Notes under the pieces: model-generated
Databases searched by the model: none
Seen by the model: the letters and a program-made list of their open reading frames with translations, nothing else
Told to the model about the DNA's origin: nothing
Assembly: GCA_004011035.1 (NCBI GenBank)
Contig: CP025734.1
Span: 1,758,001-1,822,000 of the forward strand
Direction: 5' to 3'
Source: Bdellovibrio sp. qaytius
GTDB taxonomy: Bacteria > Bdellovibrionota > Bdellovibrionia > Bdellovibrionales > Bdellovibrionaceae
Length of the DNA: 64,000 bases
In this document: piece after piece, positions 23,376 through 32,388 of the stretch
Position numbering within the stretch: position 1 is the stretch's first letter
Layout: the number at the start of each line of letters is the position of its first letter
Translations under genes and position numbers: made by a program

Positions 23376-25502
23376 CTAGTTAGCAGATGGAACGCCGCCG
23401 CTGCAATCGCCACTTGGACAGTTATTTCCACTGCCACCTTCTGTAACTGGTGGGCAAGTTGCTGGTGGATAAACTTGAGATCCATTTTGACAAACTGTAG
23501 GAGCCGGGCATGAAGAAGGCCCAGGAGGTGTATAATAAGGACTTACGCCATCAGCACAAACACTGGCTTGAACAACAGTGTCACACTGACAAGTACTTAA
23601 GTTATAAACTTGTTGTCCTGGAGTACATGCATTCGTCGTTGGGCATCCGCAAACGCCACCGTTTAGCATTTGTGGTGCAGTACATGTTGGTTGTTGCACG
23701 ATAGGATCACACGAACATGTTGTAGGATTTTGTGTCGTGTTCGCAGCACAAACATTTTGACAACCTGTTGGCGGAGTAACAACCGGAGGAGGAGGTACTG
23801 GCTTGTCAGGTTTGTCTTTTTTCTTTTTCTTGAATAAGAAATATAATAAAGCCGCACCACCGATAACACCGGCACCGATTAACCATGGTTTCCAGTTAAA
23901 ACCAGATCCACATTTTTTATCATCATCTTTACCAGATGGCTCTTTACCATCTTCACAAACACACGAACCTTCTTTTTCAACAGTACCGTTTGTACATTGT
24001 AATGAAGATGATGAACCTACTGGTTCACTTACAGCTGGAGTTGATACTGCCGGAGGAAGTACAGCCACACATTGTGCGCCTGGATTTGCTTCACCGCCAC
24101 CATCACATGGACATTTTAAAGTTTCAGCGTTCACTGATTTGTTATCAGGGCAACCTGGTTTTTTAGTTAAAAACTCAGCTACGAATAGGAAACGTTTGTG
24201 TAATTGATCACAAGCGCCCCAAAAGTTTTTATCGTATTGATCTTTTTCGACAGCTGCGGCCGCACAATCTTGGCGAGCAGCAGAGATTGTAGAATCAAAT
24301 TGTGATTGAATTTCTTGAAGTTTCTTTAATAAATCATCAGTGATGTTACCTTTTTCAAACGCTTCTTTTAAATCTGGCGTTCCGATTAACATACTGTCTA
24401 AATATTTTTTAGTATTTGTCATAGCAGCTTCATCTCTTAAAGCTCTACGTTTATTTTCTTCTAATACATTATCGTAACGACTAGCATCTTTTTTTGCATT
24501 TTTAGCAGGTAATGGTAATTCAACTGAAGTTAAAGGCATTTTAGCATCACAACCTTTGTTGTAATGAGTTGCCGTTTGTAATTCAGATTCGTTACCTAAA
24601 CAAAATTGTTTACCGCCATTATCAAAACCGTAAATCGTTGGATTACACGGAAAATTACATCCACCAGCTTTAACGTTGAATGGGTATTTACATTTCTTAT
24701 CAGAACCGTAAGTACCAATGTAGCCCGCAACAACGCACTTAGTACCTGCGGCCGCATCGGCTTCAGCTTCATCATTTAACATCGCAAAAAACATATTCCA
24801 TTTTTCTAAAGACGAAGTTTTTTTACCCTTAGACGGAGCTGCTGGTTTTTTTGCATCAATTGCAGATTTAGCATCGATAACATCTTGCGCGCCAGAATAT
24901 AACAATCTCATATTCATCATGAACTGGGCATGCTCCATCGGAGTCATTTTTTTCCACATTTCACGCGTGATTTTAGGAGTGCTTGCGAATTTATTTGTAT
25001 TCGCTTTAGTTAATTTACGATCATGTTCTTTTTTGATTTTAATATCACTCGCCATCAAACGTTTCATCGCTGGCGTGATTAACATCATGTCGTTTTCAGT
25101 TAAAATTACATTATTAAATTTAGCAAACTTAGCTTTTTCGCCAAAAATTTGCATCGTGTGTGATTTTCCGTTTTCACTAATAGTTAAAGTCGGAATTTTA
25201 TCACCCGTAGAACTTAAAGATTCTTTAAGACTGAACTCAGGCATTAATTCATTCGGTGAAGACGTTAAATAACGTTCAACATCTTTATAAACTTGGCCAG
25301 AATAGAGGTGTTTAGTTTTATTCCAAAACTCTTGGTATGTGATACGCTTATTTAATTGCGTCTCTGACATGAAAGCTTCGATTTGTTTTTGTAATGTGTC
25401 TTCAGATTGAACCCCTAAAGCCACTGGTGAAAAAATCATTGTTAGAACAGAGCCTGTTGCGGCCGCAAATCTAATAACATTTTTCATAAATCCTGCGTTC
25501 AT
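23376..25502 (-). CDS. Cys-rich exported protein, tandem paralog A
   Basis: The 708-residue protein shares its domain order with the next gene. It has a signal peptide (VALGVQS), an N-terminal alpha-rich domain with KITREMWKKMTPMEHAQFMMNM, and the CVVAGYIGTYG/CNPTIYGFD/THYNKGCDAKMPL block. An EGF-like CTNGTVEKEGSCVCEDG precedes the hydrophobic segment (about 558-575) with a following KKKKKDKPDKP. A Cys-rich tail follows, with repeating CxC units (TCSC, GCP, CQCD). The two tandem copies probably arose by local duplication. No enzyme motif is visible; I infer a structural or surface role. Confidence 0.8.
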   Translation of the reverse strand: MNAGFMKNVIRFAAATGSVLTMIFSPVALGVQSEDTLQKQIEAFMSETQLNKRITYQEFWNKTKHLYSGQVYKDVERYLTSSPNELMPEFSLKESLSSTGDKIPTLTISENGKSHTMQIFGEKAKFAKFNNVILTENDMMLITPAMKRLMASDIKIKKEHDRKLTKANTNKFASTPKITREMWKKMTPMEHAQFMMNMRLLYSGAQDVIDAKSAIDAKKPAAPSKGKKTSSLEKWNMFFAMLNDEAEADAAAGTKCVVAGYIGTYGSDKKCKYPFNVKAGGCNFPCNPTIYGFDNGGKQFCLGNESELQTATHYNKGCDAKMPLTSVELPLPAKNAKKDASRYDNVLEENKRRALRDEAAMTNTKKYLDSMLIGTPDLKEAFEKGNITDDLLKKLQEIQSQFDSTISAARQDCAAAAVEKDQYDKNFWGACDQLHKRFLFVAEFLTKKPGCPDNKSVNAETLKCPCDGGGEANPGAQCVAVLPPAVSTPAVSEPVGSSSSLQCTNGTVEKEGSCVCEDGKEPSGKDDDKKCGSGFNWKPWLIGAGVIGGAALLYFLFKKKKKDKPDKPVPPPPVVTPPTGCQNVCAANTTQNPTTCSCDPIVQQPTCTAPQMLNGGVCGCPTTNACTPGQQVYNLSTCQCDTVVQASVCADGVSPYYTPPGPSSCPAPTVCQNGSQVYPPATCPPVTEGGSGNNCPSGDCSGGVPSAN

Positions 25503-25579
25503 GATGTCTCCTATTTAATCCCTAAAAAGTATCTCAAAAAAGTCCGTTTTATATTCAATACAAATACAGTCCCTTATCG

Positions 25580-25630
25580 GTGTCTCATTTTAAAAACTTA
25601 AATCATTATGTTACGCTCAAAATGAGACAC
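25580..25630. promoter_or_regulatory. 12-bp perfect inverted repeat upstream of paralog operon
   Basis: GTGTCTCATTTT (25580-25591) and AAAATGAGACAC (25619-25630) are exact complements with a 27-base spacer. It lies between the stop of 25638 and the start of 25502. There is no U-run on the minus-strand side, so it is not a standard terminator for the upstream minus gene. An operator or an RNA structure in the leader of the paralog operon is more likely. Confidence 0.45.
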
Positions 25631-25637
25631 TTTTAGA

Positions 25638-26144
25638 CTATTTTTTACGACGTTCAGAATCGCGATCTTCAGTTCTTCGGTCTGGGTTGGTATCAGATGA
25701 TGTCCACATCATACGGCGATCGATGTATGGAAATCTGAAGTAAAATGCGATAACCAAAACCCCTAAAGTCGTTACGACAGACAAAATAGAGAAAATTTTC
25801 AGAAAATTAGGGTCAATCGAGTTCGTGTCAGCCTGAAAAAGTCTAAAGGCATTGATTCCCAAGACCAAGACTAACGTCACAATAGCCACAGTCCATGAAA
25901 GCTTGTGTTGTTTGAATAATAAAAGTCCAGTAATCACCAAAAGGCCAAGCCAAACCCAGTCAAATGTTGAAATAGTTTTTAACAGCGCTAAAAAAATCGC
26001 AGGCTCGTACCAGTTGGCCAAACCTGATCCTAGAAAGCTAATTAGGATATTTCCTAACGGAGCTAAGATGAACAAAAGGGCCATGGCGTAAACGCCTAAT
26101 GGTTTTTTAAGACCGGCTTGATTCATTTCAGATGTATTATTCAT
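25638..26144 (-). CDS. Four-helix membrane protein, unknown
   Basis: This 168-residue protein has four predicted membrane helices (about 17-40, 48-65, 80-100, 118-140) and a basic, charged C-terminal tail (DRRTEDRDSERRKK). The N-terminus is polar (MNNTSEMNQAGLKKPLG). No family motif is recognised. It is divergent from the MscS gene and upstream of the paralog operon; the 12-bp inverted repeat separates it from the latter. Confidence 0.65.
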   Translation of the reverse strand: MNNTSEMNQAGLKKPLGVYAMALLFILAPLGNILISFLGSGLANWYEPAIFLALLKTISTFDWVWLGLLVITGLLLFKQHKLSWTVAIVTLVLVLGINAFRLFQADTNSIDPNFLKIFSILSVVTTLGVLVIAFYFRFPYIDRRMMWTSSDTNPDRRTEDRDSERRKK

Positions 26145-26233
26145 GCTTATAGCATAAACATTAACTCTTTTTTTGAGTACCAGAATGTATAAAAGGTCTA
26201 GTTTCTGACAGGCAATTAGGCTATAAAAAAGCT

Positions 26234-27274
26234 ATGCCTACTCAGACTTTCCCCACATCGCTATATAACCTTTTGGATGTCGAACTTTACGTGGTTCTTG
26301 GCATTCTATGTTTTGGTACTTTTTTATTTTATAAATCGTTTTTAAAGCGCGCCTCACAGGAGCGTCACCAAAACATCCAAAACTACTTAAGAGTGATCAA
26401 CCGCGATTTCTTTATTTTAACTTTTTTGTTCGTGACGTATCTTTTGCTGAGCGAACAACTTGAAACTTCAATGATTATTAAAAGAATCACTCCTTATGTG
26501 GGGATGATCAGTTACTTTGTAGGCGTTCAACTTTTTGTTCGCGTTTGTCGTTTAAATGTTTTGATGTATTTATTTTTAGGATCAATGACTGCGGGCGTAC
26601 CCGTTTTATTGGTTAATATCTTTTCGTTACTTTTATTTATTTCGATTGGTCTATGGTCAGCTTCATCCCTTTTCGGAGTTCAAGTCGCTCCGCTGATTGC
26701 CACGTCAGCCGCTGTTTCTGTGATTCTGGGTTTGGCGCTTCAAGATACTTTAGGAAATTTATTTGCCGGCATCTCTATGCAGATCGACAGAACTTTTGAA
26801 ATTGGCGACTGGTTAGAAATTCAAAACGGACCCAACAAGGTTGTAGGACAAGTGAAAGAACTTACTTGGCGCGCAACTGTTTTAACGGGCCTATCTGATG
26901 AAGTTATCTATTTACCCAATAAAGTTGTAGCTCTTTCGCAAATTTCTAATTTCTCGCCTCCGGGCATTCCAATTTTACGCAGTCAAATTTTTCGCATTCC
27001 GCATGATCAAGACGCTGTAAAAGCTAAAGATCTCTTAGAACTTGCGATTTCACAAATTGCTGACATCAGAGCGATTCCGTCGCCATTAGCTTATGTTTCT
27101 GAACTTAACGAAAATTGGATTGGCGTTAAGATTGTTTATTTTATTGATAGTTACGGAAGACAATTTTTAATTGGCGACAAAGTTTTCTCTCTTGGACAAA
27201 AAGCCCTTGAGCGAAATGGATTCACAATCGCCCACCAAGTCTTAGAGGTTAAAAATGAAACTCGTCAACCGTGA
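26234..27274 (+). CDS. MscS-family mechanosensitive channel
   Basis: The 346-residue protein has an N-terminal helix (about 15-30), two further helices (50-75, 85-110), another pair (115-160) and the pore helix / beta domain. The pore/beta motif is AVSVILGLALQDTLGNLFAGISMQIDRTFEIGDW, very typical of MscS family members. The downstream cytoplasmic part is predicted to form the beta barrel and alpha/beta vestibule. It likely releases solutes on hypo-osmotic shock. It overlaps the start of ttcA by 20 bases, so both belong to one transcript. Confidence 0.88.
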   Translation: MPTQTFPTSLYNLLDVELYVVLGILCFGTFLFYKSFLKRASQERHQNIQNYLRVINRDFFILTFLFVTYLLLSEQLETSMIIKRITPYVGMISYFVGVQLFVRVCRLNVLMYLFLGSMTAGVPVLLVNIFSLLLFISIGLWSASSLFGVQVAPLIATSAAVSVILGLALQDTLGNLFAGISMQIDRTFEIGDWLEIQNGPNKVVGQVKELTWRATVLTGLSDEVIYLPNKVVALSQISNFSPPGIPILRSQIFRIPHDQDAVKAKDLLELAISQIADIRAIPSPLAYVSELNENWIGVKIVYFIDSYGRQFLIGDKVFSLGQKALERNGFTIAHQVLEVKNETRQP

Positions 27275-28028
27275 TCACCCGCTAGCTGTCAAAATCAGAA
27301 AACAAATTACCCAAGCCCTTAGCGATTACAAAATGATTGCTGATGGCGACAAAGTGATGGTTTGCGTGTCAGGCGGAAAAGATTCTTCGATCTTAACTAT
27401 CTTATTAGAAGAAATCAGAAAACGCGCGGAAATTGATTTTACAATTAACGCTGTTATCTTAGATCAAAAACAACCGGGCTTTGATGTTTTAAATTTTAAA
27501 ACCTGGCTTGAATCTGAAGGCATTGCTTTTCACATGATCGAAAAAGACACTTACTCAGTCGTGAAAGAAAAAGTCACAACGGGTGTTTATTGTTCTTTAT
27601 GTTCTAAAATGCGCAGAGCGATTTTGTATGATTATGCCTTTGCAAATCAGTATCAAAAAATGGCCTTAGGTCATCACCGCACAGATTTAATTGAAACAAC
27701 AATGTTAAATATGTTTTACACAGGCAATGTTTCGACGATGCCGGCTAAATTAAGATCAGACGATGGCCGAAATATCGTGATTCGCCCGATGATGTATGTG
27801 GCAGAATCTGACTTGATTCAATTAGCGACTGACTGGGGCTTTCCGGTGATTCCTTGCAATCTTTGCGGCTCGCAAGAAGGCATGAAACGCCAAAAGATGA
27901 AAAGCTTAATTACTGAATTAGAAAAAGATATTCCGAATTTAAGTGCTAGTTTTATTACGGCCTTGCAAAATATAAAACCTAGTCATCTGTTAGATAAAAA
28001 TTTATACAACTTTGAGGACCTTCCATGA
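27255..28028 (+). CDS. ttcA: tRNA 2-thiocytidine synthetase TtcA
   Basis: The PP-loop ATPase motif SGGKDSS and two CxxC pairs (CSLC near residue 113, CNLC near residue 204) that hold the Fe-S cluster identify TtcA, which puts sulfur on C32 of certain tRNAs. The LGHHRTDLIETTMLNMFYTG block is diagnostic. It starts inside the MscS gene and overlaps the aldehyde dehydrogenase gene by 4 bases. Confidence 0.92.
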   Translation: MKLVNRDHPLAVKIRKQITQALSDYKMIADGDKVMVCVSGGKDSSILTILLEEIRKRAEIDFTINAVILDQKQPGFDVLNFKTWLESEGIAFHMIEKDTYSVVKEKVTTGVYCSLCSKMRRAILYDYAFANQYQKMALGHHRTDLIETTMLNMFYTGNVSTMPAKLRSDDGRNIVIRPMMYVAESDLIQLATDWGFPVIPCNLCGSQEGMKRQKMKSLITELEKDIPNLSASFITALQNIKPSHLLDKNLYNFEDLP

Positions 28029-29341
28029 TCAGTAAAACTTTTTTAGAACTTAAGTCTAGAGCGTTACATAATAAATCTTTGGACATATCTTCGCGAATTG
28101 CGAATCTAAAAAAGCTACTTACTTGGATCGAAAAAAACGACGCCGAAATAAAAAAAGCATTGCATCTTGATTTTCAAAAATCAGAATTTGAAACTCAAAC
28201 TTCAGAAATTGGCATTGTTAAATCTGAAATTAAATATTTTATTAAAAATTTAAAATGCTGGGCAAAGCCAAAATGTGTGCAAACGCCGCTCACATTGTTT
28301 GGCCACATCAGTAAAATTCACTACGAGCCAAAGGGTGTTGTTTTAATTATTGCTCCCTGGAACTACCCGTTTCAATTAACGATCAACCCTTTGATACCCG
28401 CAATAGCTGCAGGAAACACAGTCGTTATTAAACCTAGTGAACTGACTCCCCACACCAGTAAATTAATTCACCAAATGGTGACCGAAGTATTTTCAAATAA
28501 CGAAGTTGTTTGCGAACTAGGTGGTCGAGAAAAGACTGAAGAATTATTAGGTTACGATTTTGATCATGTGTTTTTTACGGGTTCTACCCAAGTTGGTCGC
28601 ATTATCGCAGAAGCTTGCGCTAAAAAATTAACTCCTTACACCTTAGAACTTGGCGGAAAATCTCCGACAATCATTGATGAAACGGCTGATATTGATGATG
28701 CAGCAGAAAAAGTTTATTGGGGTAAGTTTTTAAATCGCGGTCAAACTTGCGTAGCTCCAGATTATGTTTTAATTCATCGATCTAAAAAAGATGCTTTCAT
28801 TAAAAAATTTAACGAACTAGAAAAAGCCAATGTTGAAACGCCGACGGGCTTTGTAAATACACAAAACCAACAACGCGTAACCAAGCTTGGCGGCAATGGC
28901 ACTGATTTTCACACAACTCGTTGTGAATTAATTGATTCACCTGCTTTAGATTCTGAGATTATGAAACAAGAAATCTTTGGGCCAGTCGCTCCGGTGATTG
29001 CTTTTGATATCTTAGATGACGCTTATAAAATTATGGCTCTTAATCCGCATCCGTTAGCGTTGTACATTTTTTCGAAATCGAAAAACAACATCCAAGATAT
29101 TTTAAATAAAACTCAATCTGGCGGAGTTGCGATTAATAACGTGATCGTACACTTAGCAAATCATTACTTACCCTTCGGCGGTATTCGCACAAGCGGTATT
29201 GGTACATACCACGGGCATTTCGGATTTTTAGAATTTTCACACCGACGTTCGGTGATTGAACAAAAGTTTTTATTTAAAACGATGCGTTTAATTTTTCCGC
29301 CGTACACAGATTTTAAAAAGAAATTACTCGCTAAACTTTAA
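28025..29341 (+). CDS. Class 3 aldehyde dehydrogenase family protein
   Basis: The nucleophile Cys in RGQTCVAPDY and the general base Glu in LELGGKSPT are intact, and NAD-binding motifs (PWNYPFQL, KPSELTPHTS, FTGSTQVG) are all present. At 438 residues with a hydrophobic/basic C-terminus (IFPPYTDFKKKLLAKL), it fits membrane-associated fatty/aldehyde dehydrogenases (class 3). A role in oxidation of medium/long-chain aldehydes is likely. It is the last gene of the MscS-ttcA transcript and converges on arfB, overlapping by 4 bases. Confidence 0.9.
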   Translation: MISKTFLELKSRALHNKSLDISSRIANLKKLLTWIEKNDAEIKKALHLDFQKSEFETQTSEIGIVKSEIKYFIKNLKCWAKPKCVQTPLTLFGHISKIHYEPKGVVLIIAPWNYPFQLTINPLIPAIAAGNTVVIKPSELTPHTSKLIHQMVTEVFSNNEVVCELGGREKTEELLGYDFDHVFFTGSTQVGRIIAEACAKKLTPYTLELGGKSPTIIDETADIDDAAEKVYWGKFLNRGQTCVAPDYVLIHRSKKDAFIKKFNELEKANVETPTGFVNTQNQQRVTKLGGNGTDFHTTRCELIDSPALDSEIMKQEIFGPVAPVIAFDILDDAYKIMALNPHPLALYIFSKSKNNIQDILNKTQSGGVAINNVIVHLANHYLPFGGIRTSGIGTYHGHFGFLEFSHRRSVIEQKFLFKTMRLIFPPYTDFKKKLLAKL

Positions 29342-29742
29342 AATTTTTCTGAGCGCATTTTTTTGATATTTGATTTTTTAGTCTTACTATCAAGGCGTTT
29401 TCTGACTGAAGAGCGCGTGGGCTTAGTGTCTACACGCTTCTTAGGAACATAAAGGGCTTTTTCTAAAAGGGCTGATAAATTTTCAATGGCTGTGTCTTTA
29501 TTAGATTTCTGATCGCGCTGCTCTTCACTACGCACACTGATAAACTGACCTTGAACTAAGCGATAAGCTAAGTTTTTAAATAACAGAGATTTTTTTGTAT
29601 CTGGAATTTTTAATTGTAAAAGATCAAGCTTCGCAATCACTGCTGAATTGGTTTTATTGACGTGCTGACCACCAGCTCCCGATGACCTAGTCACCGAGAA
29701 TTCAACCGCTTCTAAGATAGTTTCTATGCTAATTTGAGGCAT
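29338..29742 (-). CDS. arfB: Ribosome-rescue peptidyl-tRNA hydrolase ArfB
   Basis: The release-factor GGQ motif sits in SSGAGGQHVNKTNSAV. The 134-residue length and the basic C-terminal tail (SKTKKSNIKKMRSEKF) that would enter the mRNA channel match ArfB/YaeJ. It rescues stalled ribosomes without a stop codon. The gene abuts the His-rich membrane-protein gene upstream (no gap). Confidence 0.88.
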   Translation of the reverse strand: MPQISIETILEAVEFSVTRSSGAGGQHVNKTNSAVIAKLDLLQLKIPDTKKSLLFKNLAYRLVQGQFISVRSEEQRDQKSNKDTAIENLSALLEKALYVPKKRVDTKPTRSSVRKRLDSKTKKSNIKKMRSEKF

Positions 29743-30423
29743 CTAGCTTATAGTATGAGAATGCGGCATTAAAATTTCAACCACATAAACCATTAACGAC
29801 AATAAAAGTAACATAATTCCAATGATTAACTTTTCATTATTTTCTAACCAATGAAGTTTAATCTTGGCTGAACCAAAATACACAAGAGTCATAAAGATGG
29901 TCATGGCTAAAAGAGTGCCCACACCTAATACGACTGATAACACACCAAACCCTACCCACCCCAGTGGCCAAGCCGATACGTAAACAGGTAAGAAAGATTC
30001 ACAAGGCGAAAATGTTAAAAGTGATAGTAAACTTAGAACAGCCCAACCATCGTTCGCCGTTTTTTTGTAGTCGTGATGATGCGGGTTTGTATGATCACAG
30101 TGCGAATGTTTATGCCCACGAAAATGTTGAATGATGTTATAGGCACCGAATACAAATACAGCAGTAGCTGCGATAAAAATAAAAGTCTTTTCAGCGCTTT
30201 GGCTAATTTTAACACCAAACCAAACAACCAGGGCACCCAGTAAGGTTGTCGTGATCACGTGACCAAGACCTGCGATCATGAGAATTGAAAATGTCTTTTT
30301 ATAGCTCCATTTTTGTGTACGAGATGCGAGCACAAATGGCAGCCAGTGCGTAGGTAATGATGCATGAAGCACAGCCACAGTAAGGCCCGTTAGAATTGCC
30401 GGTAAATACTCAAATGAAAGCAT
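29743..30423 (-). CDS. Membrane protein with His-rich loop, putative metal-related transporter
   Basis: I choose the ATG at 30423; a TTG start 39 bases upstream is possible but has no better RBS. The protein has about six membrane helices and a His-rich loop with H-x-H and H-H-H clusters (GHKHSHCDHTNPHHHDY, near residues 100-117 of the product). FSPCESFLPVYVS and GxGTLLAMTIFM recur in NiCoT/TauE/CcdA-like integral membrane proteins. Ni/Co/Zn binding is suggested by the loop; the exact family is uncertain. Confidence 0.65.
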   Translation of the reverse strand: MLSFEYLPAILTGLTVAVLHASLPTHWLPFVLASRTQKWSYKKTFSILMIAGLGHVITTTLLGALVVWFGVKISQSAEKTFIFIAATAVFVFGAYNIIQHFRGHKHSHCDHTNPHHHDYKKTANDGWAVLSLLSLLTFSPCESFLPVYVSAWPLGWVGFGVLSVVLGVGTLLAMTIFMTLVYFGSAKIKLHWLENNEKLIIGIMLLLLSLMVYVVEILMPHSHTIS

Positions 30424-30470
30424 AGGGTTAAGGTGATACCTTATGGCTCTTGCATCAAGCAAGCTGGGAC

Positions 30471-30499
30471 TTGACCTGAACTCTAAAAAGGTTAATATT
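30471..30499 (+). promoter_or_regulatory. Candidate sigma-70 promoter of tRNA-Val
   Basis: TTGACC (30471-30476) is followed after 16 bases by TAATAT (30493-30498), about 15 bases before the tRNA 5' end. Near-consensus spacing and position support a promoter for the tRNA. Confidence 0.5.
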
Positions 30500-30514
30500 T
30501 ACACGAATCTATAA

Positions 30515-30590
30515 GCAGACTTAGCTCAGTTGGTAGAGTACTTGCATGACATGCAAGGTGTCACAGGTTCAAGTCCTGTAGTCTGCACCA
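30515..30590 (+). tRNA. tRNA-Val (GAC)
   Basis: A cloverleaf is visible: acceptor stem GCAGACT/AGTCTGC, D-arm with GCTC...GAGT, anticodon stem CTTGC/GCAAG with loop ATGACAT, T-arm ACAGG/CCTGT with TTCAAGT, and encoded CCA. The anticodon GAC (30548-30550) reads GUC/GUU valine codons. It is 76 nt with its own T-run (30591-30597) behind it. Confidence 0.93.
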
Positions 30591-30602
30591 TTTTTTTCTT
30601 AA

Positions 30603-31541
30603 TTAGTGTCTTTTAATAAAATCTAAAACTGCCATATCAACCTGATCAGCCGCTTGGCTCACTGAAGGCAACATCAGTTGGTGTGGAATATGACCTGGGC
30701 GAAAATAAGTTCTAATTTCTAAATTAGAAAAGTTTTTCTTAAGAACCGCCGCTTGCGTATCAGGAAATGAAACCCAGTCTCCCATAGAAATCAACGCATT
30801 GGCTGGCACTGTGGATTGAACTGGTAATTTGCGATCCGCATTAGCTTTACCAAGATCTACAACTTCAAACATGGATTTAATCGGAGCGGTTTGAAGATAT
30901 GTTTCTGGCGTATCAATAATCACTCGCGCATCAGAAACTGGAACTTGCTGAAAAACCCATTTTAATTCAACTTCACGAACTCCTGAAGTTTTTGCAACCT
31001 GCATAGCCCCAGCAAATTCAGGGCGGTAATTAAAAAACGCAGATAAAAAAGTCACAGAGGCGATATTTTTATCATCGGGGTTTGTCGTCACATAATCATG
31101 AAAAATAGTTCCACCCGTTGAAAAACCAATAAGATGAATTTTTGAAAAACATTTTTCAGCACGTTTAATTTCACGCGTACTCCAACGAAGCCATTCTTCT
31201 TTAGAATAACGATTGGCAACTTGTGCTGTGGCCCCGTAACCAGGAATTAATCCTGAATAAATGGGATAGCCTTCTTTATTCATCATTTCTGCTATTGATC
31301 TTAATTCATTCGGGCTACCCAAAAAACCATGAATCAACATAACTAATTCATTTTTTGTACCATCCATTGTGTAGGCTTTTCCTTGCGCAGGAATGTGAAC
31401 AAAACCAATATCTTGTACTCTGTATTGGTACTCACGTGACACCATAAGTTGGCTAGTGTGTTGTTTGAAATTTTCCCAACAAGTATCGGCGTGAGCCGTG
31501 ATGGATAAGAAAAGCGTGGTAAACAGAATAAAATTTTTCAT
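30603..31541 (-). CDS. Exported alpha/beta hydrolase
   Basis: A signal peptide (MKNFILFTTLFLSITAHA) precedes a monoacylglycerol-lipase-like fold: LIHGFLGSPNE is the oxyanion-hole strand and GFSTGG the nucleophile elbow. A His in FRPGHIPHQLML could be the catalytic base, and Asp residues upstream (e.g. in SMGDWVSFPD) the acid. It is probably a periplasmic esterase or lipase. It is transcribed alone and divergent from the patatin gene. Confidence 0.8.
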   Translation of the reverse strand: MKNFILFTTLFLSITAHADTCWENFKQHTSQLMVSREYQYRVQDIGFVHIPAQGKAYTMDGTKNELVMLIHGFLGSPNELRSIAEMMNKEGYPIYSGLIPGYGATAQVANRYSKEEWLRWSTREIKRAEKCFSKIHLIGFSTGGTIFHDYVTTNPDDKNIASVTFLSAFFNYRPEFAGAMQVAKTSGVREVELKWVFQQVPVSDARVIIDTPETYLQTAPIKSMFEVVDLGKANADRKLPVQSTVPANALISMGDWVSFPDTQAAVLKKNFSNLEIRTYFRPGHIPHQLMLPSVSQAADQVDMAVLDFIKRH

Positions 31542-31619
31542 GCAGGTGTTATGTTACCCACAAAGTGTTTAGTTTTTCAAACTCGACATGGTGTAGTCTT
31601 GATGATATTGTAACTGCCT

Positions 31620-32333
31620 ATGATTAAGGCTGACTTACTTCACGCAAAACCTTTTACTTTATCTTTAAGCTCTGGATTTTTTGGCTTTTTTGCCCACGCG
31701 GGCTTTATAAAAGCCTTAGAAGAAAAAAACTTAAAACCTAAACTTATCGTCGGCAGTAGCGCAGGTGCATTAACTGCTGCCTGTTATGCAAGCGGTTTAA
31801 CCGCAAATGATATGTCCAAAGAATTTACCCAAATCAAAAAGACTGATTTTTGGGATGTCGGCTTAGGATTTGGTCTAGTTCGCGGTGAAAAATTAGAAAA
31901 GTTATTTGATCGCTTTATGTCGCCAGATTTTTCAAAATTATCGACGCCTTTGCAAATTTCTGCCTTTGATCTTTTCGCTTTAAAAACTAAAACGCTTAAT
32001 TCAGGATCAGTTGCAAAAGCCGCTCGCGCTTCATGCGCAGTTCCGGGGCTTTTTCATCCTGTTCGCATTGATAAACGCACATATCTTGATGGTGGAGTGG
32101 CTGATAAAATGGGCTTATCAAGTGTTGATCGCTCTGACTTTGTTTTATGTCACAGCTTAGGCAGCACAAATGGTTTTGAATCTAAACGTGTGAATCGCAA
32201 AAATTTTAAAAATTTGATGCAATTAGAATTAAAAAACATTTCTCGTTCAGGTCCTGATCATTTACATGTTGGGCCTGAAATTATTAATCAAGTTCACGTG
32301 CAAACCAAAGCGTGGCTTGAATCCCCTGTGTAG
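31620..32333 (+). CDS. Patatin-like phospholipase
   Basis: The oxyanion region (SSGFFGFFAHAGFIKAL), GxSxG (VGSSAGAL) and the catalytic DGG (YLDGGVADK) define a compact bacterial patatin, Ser-Asp dyad lipid acyl hydrolase. No signal peptide, 237 residues, cytoplasmic. Patatin-like enzymes are frequent in predatory bacteria. The glycerophosphodiesterase gene lies 55 bases downstream, consistent with a phospholipid-degradation pathway. Confidence 0.85.
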   Translation: MIKADLLHAKPFTLSLSSGFFGFFAHAGFIKALEEKNLKPKLIVGSSAGALTAACYASGLTANDMSKEFTQIKKTDFWDVGLGFGLVRGEKLEKLFDRFMSPDFSKLSTPLQISAFDLFALKTKTLNSGSVAKAARASCAVPGLFHPVRIDKRTYLDGGVADKMGLSSVDRSDFVLCHSLGSTNGFESKRVNRKNFKNLMQLELKNISRSGPDHLHVGPEIINQVHVQTKAWLESPV

Positions 32334-32388
32334 CATCACAACACAATTATAATTTGACTCTGTTATTGCGTACGACTTCAATTGGGGC

